A stretch of DNA of 64,000 nucleotides from Terriglobales bacterium (GTDB taxonomy: Bacteria; Acidobacteriota; Terriglobia; Bryobacterales; Bryobacteraceae): NCBI GenBank assembly GCA_027485675.1, contig JAIXQP010000041.1, positions 186,001 through 250,000 of the forward strand, given 5' to 3'. Under the pieces are notes generated by a model. That model had not been told where the DNA came from. It saw only the letters and a list, made by a program, of their open reading frames with translations, and made no database searches. Each line of letters opens with the position of its first letter. The stretch's first letter is position 1. The translations under genes were made by a program, and so were the position numbers. Positions 8,459 to 16,220 of the stretch are shown here, one piece after another.

Positions 8459-10474
8459 TTAAACCATGGCACTCGGCGGCGCCGGGTCTTCCGGCCGTCC
8501 GGCGTTGCTGAGAGAGGTGCGGATCATCATAAACGCGAGCGCGGCCAGAATCGCTAAGCCGACGCCGTAGCTCGGCGTCGTGAACACCTGCGGCAGGGCT
8601 ACATCGAAAAGCGCGAATGCCGCCACCACCAGGCCCATCAGCCCTTCGCCCGCGATCAGCCCCGAAGAAACCAGGATGCCGGTGTTTTCGATGCGGGCTT
8701 TCTGCGCTTCGTTGTGGCCAGCGCGGGTGCTCAAGGAGTCGGTGAGGCTCCGAATGCAGCCGCCGACGAAAATCGCGAACGTGGTCGCTAAGGGCAGGTA
8801 CATGCCCACGGCCACGAGCATCGGGCTCTTCACTTGCAGCATGATCATGCCGATGCCCATGAAGATCCCCATCACGACGAGCGGCCAGGCCATCTCGCCG
8901 CCGACGATGCCTTGCGCGAGCAACGCCATCAGGCCCGCCTGCGGCGCCGGCAGTTCTGCGTCGCCGAAGCCGATGCCGCCCTTCTTGATGTTGGCCTGAT
9001 GCAGCAGCATTACGGGGATGAACATGACGAGCGAGGAGACGACCACCGAGAGCAGTTCCACCCACTGAATGGTCCGGGGCGTGCCGCCCAGAATATAGCC
9101 GGCCTTAAAGTCCTGCAGCAGTTCGCCGCCCACCGCCGCCGCCACGCAGACCACCGCCGCCACAGCCAACACCGTGGCCACGCCCGCTGGCCCGCTCACG
9201 CCGAGCGACACCATCAAGAGAGCCGCAATCAGCAGCGTCGAGATCGTCAAGCCCGAAATCGGGTTGTTCGACGACCCAATGAACCCGACGAGCGACCCCG
9301 AAACGGTCGTGAACAGGAAGCCGGTGATCAGCATCACCACCGCGGCAATGGCCGCAATCCAAATGGCGCCCGCGAAGTAGGTGTACACGCCGATCATCGC
9401 CAGGAAGGTGACCCCGATCAGGGCGAACACCACCTTGAAGCTCATGTACTGCTCGGTGCGGGCCAGGGTCGCCGGGTCCGGCCCGCCGCCCCGCAGCTCG
9501 GCGAAGGCCCGGCTCAAGCCGCCGATCAGGTTCTTGCGCATGCGGAAGAGGGTGTAGCCGGCGCCCACCAGCATGCCGCCCACCGCGATGGGCCGCACGA
9601 TGTACCGCCACACGGCGTTGGCGGAGTTGGTCCATCCGCCCTCCAACTCCGCCGCTGGGACGAACTGCGCCAGATGGGGCCCCATGAAGTACATCAGCAT
9701 CGGGATGAACAAGCCCCACGCGAGCACGCCGCCCGCAAAGTTCAACGCCGCCAGCCGCGGGCCGATAATGTAGCCGACGCCGATGTAGGCCGGGCTGATC
9801 GACGGGGCGGCCGCGACGGTGAAGCCGCCGGTCGGGATCGCTTTGTCGCCGCCGAGCTTCAGGGTGCTTTTGCCGAGTTCGCCGATCGAAAAGAACAGCG
9901 TATGCTCCGGCTCAAAGAGCTTCAACACGCCGGCGAAGTAGATGCCGGCGCCGGTCATCATGTTGTAGAACAGGTATTTCGCCGCGCCGGAAGCCGTCTG
10001 TCCGGCCTTATGGATCTCGGCGGCGGCGACCGATTCGGGGAAGGGAAGTTCGTCGTCTTCGACGAGCGCCCGCCGCACCAGCGAAACGAACAGGACGCCG
10101 AGGACGCCGCCGACGAGCATCAACGCCGTGGACTTGAGATAAGCGTGTTCGAAGTCAAACGCCGGCCAGCTTTTGGAGATGACAAACGCCGGCAGCGTGA
10201 AGATGGCGCCCGCGGCGATCGACTCGCCGATCGAGCCCGCCGTCCGCGCCAGATTTTCTTCGAGAATCGTCCCGCGCTTGGCCCGCAGCAGCGCCATGCC
10301 GATCACGGCCGCCGGGTAGGTGGCGGCGATCGTAATGCCCGCCTTCAGGCCCAGGTAGGCGTTGGCCGCGCCCAGGATAATACTCATCACCAGTCCGATG
10401 CCCACCGCCGCCACGGTGAATTCGGTCATCTTCATACTCTCGGGAACGTACGGCTGATGCTTTTTCTGGCTCAT
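8459..10474 (-). CDS. Oligopeptide transporter, OPT family
   Basis: A 671-aa polytopic membrane protein. The hallmark ExxxG-type first helix region (LGAANAYLGLKAGITIA) and repeated small-residue helices identify the OPT/YSL family, bacterial branch, which imports di- to oligopeptides or metal chelates by proton symport. The start chosen is the ATG at 10474 (MSQKKHQPYVPESMK), because the extra 16 residues upstream are Cys-rich and overlap the divergent SDR promoter. It is the first gene of a six-gene minus-strand run. A conserved PESMKMTEFT entry motif is seen near the N terminus. Confidence 0.92.
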   Translation of the reverse strand: MSQKKHQPYVPESMKMTEFTVAAVGIGLVMSIILGAANAYLGLKAGITIAATYPAAVIGMALLRAKRGTILEENLARTAGSIGESIAAGAIFTLPAFVISKSWPAFDFEHAYLKSTALMLVGGVLGVLFVSLVRRALVEDDELPFPESVAAAEIHKAGQTASGAAKYLFYNMMTGAGIYFAGVLKLFEPEHTLFFSIGELGKSTLKLGGDKAIPTGGFTVAAAPSISPAYIGVGYIIGPRLAALNFAGGVLAWGLFIPMLMYFMGPHLAQFVPAAELEGGWTNSANAVWRYIVRPIAVGGMLVGAGYTLFRMRKNLIGGLSRAFAELRGGGPDPATLARTEQYMSFKVVFALIGVTFLAMIGVYTYFAGAIWIAAIAAVVMLITGFLFTTVSGSLVGFIGSSNNPISGLTISTLLIAALLMVSLGVSGPAGVATVLAVAAVVCVAAAVGGELLQDFKAGYILGGTPRTIQWVELLSVVVSSLVMFIPVMLLHQANIKKGGIGFGDAELPAPQAGLMALLAQGIVGGEMAWPLVVMGIFMGIGMIMLQVKSPMLVAVGMYLPLATTFAIFVGGCIRSLTDSLSTRAGHNEAQKARIENTGILVSSGLIAGEGLMGLVVAAFALFDVALPQVFTTPSYGVGLAILAALAFMMIRTSLSNAGRPEDPAPPSAMV

Positions 10475-10509
10475 GGATAAGGTCGATGATACAGTACAAT
10501 CGCGAAAGC

Positions 10510-11256
10510 ATGAGCACACCATTTCGATTAGACGGGCGGGTTGCCCTGGTCACCGGCGGCGCGAGCGGGATTGGCGAATCCACCTGCCGCGTATTGGCTA
10601 ACGCCGGCGCCAAAGTCGTCGTCGCTGACATTGATCTTCCGAAAGCCGAGGCCCTGGCCGCGGAGCTTTCCGGCCAGGCCGTCCATTGCGACGTCACCAA
10701 CGAGGCGGCGGTCCAGGCGGTTTTCGCCGGCCTGACGCAGTTGGACGTCCTCGTCAACAACGCCGGGATCGGCCTTGTCGGCAACGTGGAGGAGACCGGA
10801 CTTGCCGATTTCGAACGGCTGATGAAGGTGAACGTTACCGGACCGTTTTTGATTACCAAGTACGCCATGCCGCTGCTGCTGGCCTCCGGCGGCAAGATCG
10901 TCAACATCGGGTCGGTCGCCGGCTTGATTGGCGTCAAGCGCCGCTATGCCTACTGCGCCACCAAGGGCGCCGTCATCGCCATGACCCGGCAACTCGCCGT
11001 CGACTACCCGACGCAGATCCGCGTGAACGCCATCTGCCCCGGCACGGTGGATTCGCCGTTCGTCGCCGCTTATTTACAGAAGTACCATTCGCACGAAATC
11101 GAGAAGACCCGGGCGGAGTTAAATACCCGGCAGCCGATTGGCCGGCTGGGCAAACCGGAGGAAATCGCCCATTTGGCGCTGTATCTGGCGTCGGACGAGG
11201 CGGCTTTCGTCAACGGCAGTGTCATTACGATCGATGGCGGCTGGACAGCAGCTTAA
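10510..11256 (+). CDS. SDR family oxidoreductase
   Basis: A 248-aa classical SDR with TGGASGIG (cofactor loop), NNAGIG, and the S-Y-K triad in GSVAGLIGVKRRYAYCATK. The ending ITIDGGW is typical. It resembles 3-hydroxybutyrate or 2-keto-3-deoxy-fuconate dehydrogenases, but the substrate is not fixed by sequence. The second ATG (10510) is preferred over 10486. Only 35 nt separate it from the divergent OPT gene, and a TACAAT box at 10495-10500 would give an almost leaderless message. Confidence 0.9.
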   Translation: MSTPFRLDGRVALVTGGASGIGESTCRVLANAGAKVVVADIDLPKAEALAAELSGQAVHCDVTNEAAVQAVFAGLTQLDVLVNNAGIGLVGNVEETGLADFERLMKVNVTGPFLITKYAMPLLLASGGKIVNIGSVAGLIGVKRRYAYCATKGAVIAMTRQLAVDYPTQIRVNAICPGTVDSPFVAAYLQKYHSHEIEKTRAELNTRQPIGRLGKPEEIAHLALYLASDEAAFVNGSVITIDGGWTAA

Positions 11257-11297
11257 CGAAACGAAGCCAATTGCCGATAGCGCTATAGAGCACTGGG

Positions 11298-11327
11298 TTG
11301 ACATTCCCTCCTACGGTCCGGGATACT
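11298..11327 (+). promoter_or_regulatory. Sigma-70-like promoter of the PBP gene
   Basis: A perfect -35 TTGACA (11298-11303), an 18-nt spacer and a -10 GATACT (11322-11327) lie about 60 nt before the PBP start, in the 130-nt gap after the SDR gene. The -10 matches the consensus at 4 of 6 positions. Confidence 0.55.
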
Positions 11328-11386
11328 AACGGAATCGTTGGCCCAGTACAAACTGTTCGATTTCACTGACGAGGGGCACAGTCAGA

Positions 11387-12529
11387 ATGCGTATCTTCCT
11401 GATTTTTCTGATCTTTTTGATTCAGACAAATCTCGTATTGGCCGTTCCAGCTTCTAAATCCAAGAAGTTCGCGTCTTCGCGGACGACTGTGGCACGAAGC
11501 AATACCAAGAAGGCGCCCGTTGCCAAGCGGGCCTCTGTGAAGCGTACGAAGAAGCGCTCCGCGGGCCCGAGTATCGTGGCCGGCGGTCCGTGGAAGGAGC
11601 CCACGTTTGCGGATTCCACCCTCGGCGACGTGGTGGATGGAGAAGATTTGATCGTTCGGCGCGCCGCCGTCGATGCGCTCGGGCCGTATAACGGCAGCGT
11701 GGTGGTGGCCGATCCGCAGACCGGGCGGATTCTCACCATCGTCAACCAGAAGCTGGCGCTCGGCAGCGGCTTTCAGCCCTGCTCGACCGTCAAGATCGTC
11801 ACGGCGATTGCCGGCTTGAAGGAAGGCATTATCGAACGGGATACGCCGGTGCGTCTCGGCCGCCGGTCGACCATGACCCTCACGAACGCCCTGGCCCATT
11901 CGAACAACCCATACTTCGCCCGCGTGGGAACCGATCTGGGCTTTGAAAGGGTGCACTCCTACGCCCGGATGCTGGGCCTCGGCGAGAAAGCCGGGCTGAA
12001 CATCGAAGGGGAGTTTCCCGGCGTTCTCACCCCGGAGCCGCCGAAGTTCGGCGGGGTCGGGATGATGACCAGCTTCGGCGAGGGCATTCAGTTGACCGCC
12101 CTGCAACTGGCTTCGCTGCTTTCGGCGATCGCCAACGGCGGGACGCTCTACCATCTGCAGTACCCCCGGACGAAAGAGGAGATTGCGAACTTCGCCCCCC
12201 GGGTGAAGCGTCATCTCGACATCCAGGATCAGATTCCGGACGTGAAGCCCGGCATGATGGCGGCCGTTGACCACGGCACCGCGCGCCGCGCCAACTACGA
12301 CCCGAACGAGCCGATTCTCGGCAAGACCGGCACCTGCACGGATCGCGCCACGCCGACGCACCTCGGCTGGTTCGGCAGCTTCAACGAGGTTGGCCGCAAC
12401 AAACTGGTGGTGGTTGTCCTGTTGACCGGCGGCAAGCCGGTGAACGGACCGGTGGCGGCTGAAGTGGCGGGTAGCGTCTACCGCAACCTCTCCAGCCAGC
12501 AGTTCTTCGCCGTGGCGGCGGCTCAGTAG
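11387..12529 (+). CDS. Stand-alone penicillin-binding protein transpeptidase domain
   Basis: A 380-aa exported protein. A Sec signal (residues 1-20) is followed by a strongly basic Lys/Arg/Ser/Thr linker (about 22-60) and then a transpeptidase domain. All three penicilloyl-transferase motifs are present: SxxK is STVK (S133/K136), SxN is SNN (172-174), and KTG is GKTGTC (K313). It lacks the N-terminal dimerisation domain of canonical class B PBPs and is shorter than FtsI or MrdA, so it may be a specialised or accessory D,D-transpeptidase. Its stop directly abuts the convergent obgE stop. Confidence 0.88.
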   Translation: MRIFLIFLIFLIQTNLVLAVPASKSKKFASSRTTVARSNTKKAPVAKRASVKRTKKRSAGPSIVAGGPWKEPTFADSTLGDVVDGEDLIVRRAAVDALGPYNGSVVVADPQTGRILTIVNQKLALGSGFQPCSTVKIVTAIAGLKEGIIERDTPVRLGRRSTMTLTNALAHSNNPYFARVGTDLGFERVHSYARMLGLGEKAGLNIEGEFPGVLTPEPPKFGGVGMMTSFGEGIQLTALQLASLLSAIANGGTLYHLQYPRTKEEIANFAPRVKRHLDIQDQIPDVKPGMMAAVDHGTARRANYDPNEPILGKTGTCTDRATPTHLGWFGSFNEVGRNKLVVVVLLTGGKPVNGPVAAEVAGSVYRNLSSQQFFAVAAAQ

Positions 12530-13576
12530 TTAGAGCCGCTCGAACGGGCGGTACTCGGCCTCGGCCGGCTCTTCCACCTTCGGGGGATGAACGATTGAGG
12601 CCAGCATGAACTTCAACTGCTCCAGGCCTTCGCCGGTGGCGCTCGAAATCTGCAGGAACGGCATGTCGTGCTCTTCGGCAATCGCCTTCACGGCGGCAAT
12701 CCGGTCCGGATCCTGCGCCGCGTCCACCTTGCTGGCGACCACCAGCATCGGCTTCTTCGGCAACTCGTCGCTGAAACTGGCGAGCTCGTTCAGGATGATC
12801 TCGAAGTCGCTTTGCGGGTCGCGTCCGGTGACGTCGCTGACGTCGACCATATGCACCAGCACGCGGGTCCGTTCGATGTGCTTCAAGAACTGGATGCCCA
12901 GGCCGTGGCCCTCGTGGGCGCCTTCAATCAGTCCCGGGATATCGGCCACGACGAAGCTGCGCTCGTCCGGCATCGGCACGACGCCCAACTGCGGCTCCAG
13001 CGTCGTAAACGGATAGTCGGCGATCTTCGGCCGGGCGGCCGAAATGCGGGAGATCAGTGTCGATTTGCCGGCGTTGGGGAACCCCACCAGCCCGACGTCG
13101 GCCAGAATCTTCAATTCGAGGCGCAGCGTCTTCTCTTCGCCCGGCGTACCCGGCTCGTGCTCGGTCGGGGCCTGGTGCGACGGGGTGGCGAAGTGTTGAT
13201 TACCGCGGCCGCCGCGGCCGCCCTTGGCGATCACGAACCGTTCGCCGGGCTTCGTGAAATCGTAAAGCTGCTCGCTAGTGTGCCAGTCGTAGACCACCGT
13301 CCCCACCGGCACATCCACTTCGCGGTCGGCCCCGTGGCGACCGGAGCAGTTGGAGCCCTCGCCATGGCGGCCGCGTTCGGCCTTATGCTCGGGGTTAAAG
13401 CGGAGTTCGAGCAGGGTATTCCGGTGCTCGCTGGCCACCAGAATGACATTGCCGCCGCGGCCGCCGTCGCCGCCGCTCGGGCCGCCGCGCGGCACGAACT
13501 TTTCCCGGCGAAACGCCATACAGCCGTTGCCGCCGTCGCCGGCCTTCACGTAGATCTTTACTTCATCAATGAACAT
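12530..13576 (-). CDS. obgE: GTPase Obg (CgtA/ObgE), 50S assembly and stress
   Basis: A 348-aa protein with the glycine-rich Obg fold (about residues 1-158; [30 protein letters not shown]) and a G domain with G1 [10 protein letters not shown]3 DIPG and G4-like SKVD. There is no C-terminal OCT extension beyond the G domain and a short acidic tail. Obg binds the large ribosomal subunit and ppGpp and is normally essential. It follows rplU and rpmA, the classical order, but a strong terminator lies between rpmA and obgE, so its expression may depend on read-through or a second promoter. Confidence 0.98.
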   Translation of the reverse strand: MFIDEVKIYVKAGDGGNGCMAFRREKFVPRGGPSGGDGGRGGNVILVASEHRNTLLELRFNPEHKAERGRHGEGSNCSGRHGADREVDVPVGTVVYDWHTSEQLYDFTKPGERFVIAKGGRGGRGNQHFATPSHQAPTEHEPGTPGEEKTLRLELKILADVGLVGFPNAGKSTLISRISAARPKIADYPFTTLEPQLGVVPMPDERSFVVADIPGLIEGAHEGHGLGIQFLKHIERTRVLVHMVDVSDVTGRDPQSDFEIILNELASFSDELPKKPMLVVASKVDAAQDPDRIAAVKAIAEEHDMPFLQISSATGEGLEQLKFMLASIVHPPKVEEPAEAEYRPFERL

Positions 13577-13611
13577 ATAGAGAACAAACCCAAAAATAAC
13601 CCGCCAAAAAA

Positions 13612-13636
13612 AGAAGCCGCCCCGGAGGGGCGGCTT
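13612..13636 (-). terminator. Intrinsic terminator after rpmA
   Basis: A perfect 10-bp stem (13614-13623 paired with 13627-13636) with a 3-nt loop. On the minus strand it is followed by a T-rich run (complement of the A-rich 13604-13613). It sits 24 nt beyond the rpmA stop and 36 nt before the obgE start, so it would attenuate transcription from rplU-rpmA into obgE. Confidence 0.85.
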
Positions 13637-13659
13637 ACTCTTTTCTTTCGGAATTGAAA

Positions 13660-13929
13660 CTAGTTCGCTTCAGCGGGAACCGGCTTGATGGAAACGAACT
13701 TGCCCATCCGGCCGCGATCGCGGAACTCGACAACGCCGGTGATGCAGGCAAACAAGGTGTCATCCTTGCCGCGTCCCACATTCAAACCCGCTTTGTAGGG
13801 TGTGCCACGCTGCCGCACGAGGATGGAGCCGCCAGGGACCAACTCGCCGCCGAAACGCTTCACTCCCAGTCGCTGCGCATTAGAATCGCGCCCGTTTTTA
13901 CTGGAGCCTAGACCTTTTTTTGATGCCAT
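13660..13929 (-). CDS. rpmA: 50S ribosomal protein L27
   Basis: An 89-aa bL27. The N terminus [20 protein letters not shown] is typical, without the Firmicutes-type cleaved extension, so the flexible tail that reaches the peptidyl-transferase centre starts right after Met. [19 protein letters not shown] matches the core. It lies 17 nt downstream of rplU and in front of the terminator. Confidence 0.98.
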   Translation of the reverse strand: MASKKGLGSSKNGRDSNAQRLGVKRFGGELVPGGSILVRQRGTPYKAGLNVGRGKDDTLFACITGVVEFRDRGRMGKFVSIKPVPAEAN

Positions 13930-13946
13930 GGTTTACTTTGACTTCC

Positions 13947-14258
13947 TTACGCCTGAATGGCTTCGATCTTCACGGCCGAGTAGTTCTGCCGGTGGCCGAT
14001 GGTGCGCTTGTACTGCTTCTTGCGCTTGAACTTGAACACGATCACTTTCGGCCCACGATCCTGCTCCACAATCTTTCCGGTCACCTTCACGGCGGCGGCA
14101 TCGGCCCCGGTCTTCACCGCGCCATCGTCACCGACAAACGCGACCACCCGGCCGAGCTCTACCGAATCGTTCACTTCTCCCGGAAGCGTCTCTACCCTGA
14201 CGGTCTGGCCGGGAGCTACGCGATACTGCTTGCTGCCGGTCTCAATAACTGCGTACAT
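13947..14258 (-). CDS. rplU: 50S ribosomal protein L21
   Basis: A 103-aa bL21. The start is the ATG at 14258 ([14 protein letters not shown]), the universal N terminus of the family; an upstream in-frame ATG would add 32 unrelated residues. The core [19 protein letters not shown] binds 23S rRNA. First gene of the rplU-rpmA(-obgE) unit. Confidence 0.98.
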   Translation of the reverse strand: MYAVIETGSKQYRVAPGQTVRVETLPGEVNDSVELGRVVAFVGDDGAVKTGADAAAVKVTGKIVEQDRGPKVIVFKFKRKKQYKRTIGHRQNYSAVKIEAIQA

Positions 14259-14360
14259 GACTGTCCTCGTTCTCGTTAAGATTCCATCGGGAGAATGTGC
14301 GGCCGGAAGAAAACAAACTGGCGCATCCCGCGCAGACGCACGAGTGCGCTGCAAAATCCC

Positions 14361-14389
14361 AGTCTACCGTCCTTCCGGCCGGAATGCAA
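14361..14389 (-). promoter_or_regulatory. Candidate rplU promoter with an embedded palindrome
   Basis: Read on the minus strand: TTGCAT (14389-14384), a 17-nt spacer, then TAGACT (14366-14361). It lies about 100 nt before rplU. A perfect 12-bp palindrome TTCCGGCCGGAA (14373-14384) fills most of the spacer. The -35 is weak, so this is a candidate only. Confidence 0.4.
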
Positions 14390-14397
14390 CTTGCCGG

Positions 14398-15036
14398 TTA
14401 CTTCAGGATCTTGACGCGGATGTTCTTGTACATCACGGTCGACTTCGGATCGTGGCCCTGCAGCGCAAACGTGCCGCTCGAAAGCTTGCGGTCCTTGAAC
14501 TGCGGATGCTGCCAGCCGGCCGGCTGGGTCCACTCGGAGGCCAGTTTGCCGTCGACGTAGATCTTCACCGAATCGCCCTTCACGACGATGTGCTCAGTGA
14601 ACCACTTGCCGTCCTCGGCCAGCTTCTCCTTCTGGTCCGCCACCGCGTAGAGGCCGCCGGTGCGCCGCCAGTCGGTATGCGAGTTGTTCACCTGGACTTC
14701 GAAGCCCTTGTCCGGCCAGCTCTTTTCCTGATAAGCGGTGTGGAAGTAGATACCGCCGTTCGAGTTCGGCAGCGTCATGCAATCCACTTTCAGTTCAAAG
14801 TCTTTGAAATCGTGGTTGCCCACCTTGCCGACGTAGTACAGGTGCGCGCGCGGGCCCTGCGCCACAATCGCTCCGTCCTTAATCGTGAAGGTGTCCTCGT
14901 TTTCATTGGCCTTCTTCCAGTCCGTGAAGTCTTTCCCGTTCCACAGGGACTTGAAGCCCTTCTCCACCTTGTCCGCGGCGGAGAGGTTCAACGTGGCCGC
15001 CAGCATCAGGGAGCATACAAAGAATTTTCTCGTCAT
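14398..15036 (-). CDS. Secreted DUF1080 (3-keto-disaccharide hydrolase-like) protein
   Basis: A 212-aa protein with a Sec signal peptide (about residues 1-20, LAATLNLSAA) and a single DUF1080 domain (FKSLWNGKDFTDWKK ... GKLASEW ... GTFALQGHDPKSTVMYKNIRVK). This jelly-roll fold is abundant in Acidobacteria and Planctomycetes, and some members cleave 3-keto-glycosides after a GMC-type oxidation. Two GMC/PQQ oxidising systems lie a few kb away, which is suggestive but not proof of a link. It shares the minus strand with, and slightly overlaps, the zincin gene upstream. Confidence 0.88.
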   Translation of the reverse strand: MTRKFFVCSLMLAATLNLSAADKVEKGFKSLWNGKDFTDWKKANENEDTFTIKDGAIVAQGPRAHLYYVGKVGNHDFKDFELKVDCMTLPNSNGGIYFHTAYQEKSWPDKGFEVQVNNSHTDWRRTGGLYAVADQKEKLAEDGKWFTEHIVVKGDSVKIYVDGKLASEWTQPAGWQHPQFKDRKLSSGTFALQGHDPKSTVMYKNIRVKILK

Positions 15037-15434
15037 CGCTTCTGATTATATGCCCGCGCGCGCCCTCGCAGCGCCCGTAACCGCTGCCGGCGGGCTTCCA
15101 CCCGCGCGATCTCGAATTCGTTCAATCCGAAGTAGTGGCCCACCTCATGCCAGACCGTGTCGGCGATGATCTGCTCCAACTCTTCCCGGCTCCGCGCCAT
15201 CTCTTCGTGCGGTTTTTGAAAGATCCGGATCCGGTCCGGCTGGCCAAACGGATCGCTCACGCTCCGTTCCGTCAGGGGCCGGCCTTCGTAGAGACCCAGC
15301 AGGTCGCGGCCCGGCCCCCAGGGCTCGACCGCGAAATAGAGGTTCTCCATGCGGCTGCGAAACCGTCCGGGGATGCCGGCGATGGCGCGTTCCACCATCG
15401 CCTCGAACTCCTCCGGGCTCACCGTCACGCTCAT
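15033..15434 (-). CDS. Minimal zincin-like metallopeptidase family protein
   Basis: A 133-aa protein starting at the ATG 15434, which overlaps the stop of the upstream SDR (ATGA). The HExxH motif is HEVGHYFGL (about residues 96-104) and the leading SPEEFEAMVERAIAGIP matches the small cytosolic metallopeptidase family PF06262 (formerly DUF1025). No signal peptide is seen, so it acts in the cytoplasm; substrates of the family are unknown. Its last bases overlap the DUF1080 start by 4 nt. Confidence 0.88.
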   Translation of the reverse strand: MSVTVSPEEFEAMVERAIAGIPGRFRSRMENLYFAVEPWGPGRDLLGLYEGRPLTERSVSDPFGQPDRIRIFQKPHEEMARSREELEQIIADTVWHEVGHYFGLNEFEIARVEARRQRLRALRGRARAYNQKR

Positions 15435-16195
15435 AACGACTTGGTGGCTCCGCCGTCCATGTCGAGCAAAGCGCCGTGGAGGAAACGGCCTTCGGGTCCC
15501 ACCAGGAACGCGACGAGGCCGGCGATGTCGGCGGGCTCGCCGATGCGGGTCACCCGTTGCTGGCTGACGAAGGCGGCCTCGGCGGCGGAGCGCTCGAGCC
15601 CCTGCGCCGCCGCCAGCGCGTCCATCCGCTTTTCGAACCGGTCCGTCCGCACCGTGCCCGGGTTGATCGCATTCACCTGTACGCCATCCCGCACTCCCAC
15701 GTCCGCCAGCGCTTTCGTGAACGACAGCACCGCCGCGTTCACGCTGCCGCCGATCGTAAACTCGGCGCCGGGGGTCTTGCCGCCGGTTCCCGCGATGTTC
15801 ACAACGGAACCGCCCCGCTGCCGCAACTCCGGCCACGCCGCCCGCGCCAGGCGCACCGCCCCGTGCAGCTTTAGCGCGTAGCCGTCGGCCCAGTCGGCGT
15901 CGGTCAACTCGAGAAACTCGCCCCGCTTGGTCGCACCCGCGTTGTTGACCAGAATGTCGACGCCGCCGAACTCCGCCACCGCCAGCGCCACCACCTGCGC
16001 GGCCGCCGTCGGCTCGCGCAGATCTACCGCCAGCCACGCCGCGCGATCGCCGATCCCTCGGGCGACTTCGGCCAGCGCCGCGGCGTCCCGCGCCGCCAGG
16101 ACGACATTCGCGCCCTCCCGGCCCAATCGTTCCGCAATCGCCCGCCCAATCCCCCGGCTCGCGCCGGTCACAATCGCCGTCTTGCCATGCAGCAT
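15431..16195 (-). CDS. Divergent SDR family protein lacking the YxxxK active site
   Basis: A 254-aa Rossmann protein. TGASRGIG and NNAGA show an intact cofactor-binding half. Where classical SDRs carry Ser...Tyr-x-x-x-Lys, this one has NIAGTGG ... EFTIGGSVNAAV, so Tyr and Lys are replaced (GGSVN) and the helix-5 Lys is missing. Either it uses a different chemistry or it has lost catalysis. The C-terminal LDMDGG is still SDR-like. It is coupled to the downstream zincin gene by a 4-nt ATGA overlap. Confidence 0.85.
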   Translation of the reverse strand: MLHGKTAIVTGASRGIGRAIAERLGREGANVVLAARDAAALAEVARGIGDRAAWLAVDLREPTAAAQVVALAVAEFGGVDILVNNAGATKRGEFLELTDADWADGYALKLHGAVRLARAAWPELRQRGGSVVNIAGTGGKTPGAEFTIGGSVNAAVLSFTKALADVGVRDGVQVNAINPGTVRTDRFEKRMDALAAAQGLERSAAEAAFVSQQRVTRIGEPADIAGLVAFLVGPEGRFLHGALLDMDGGATKSL

Positions 16196-16220
16196 GGACT
16201 CAGGCTACAACACGGCCGCC

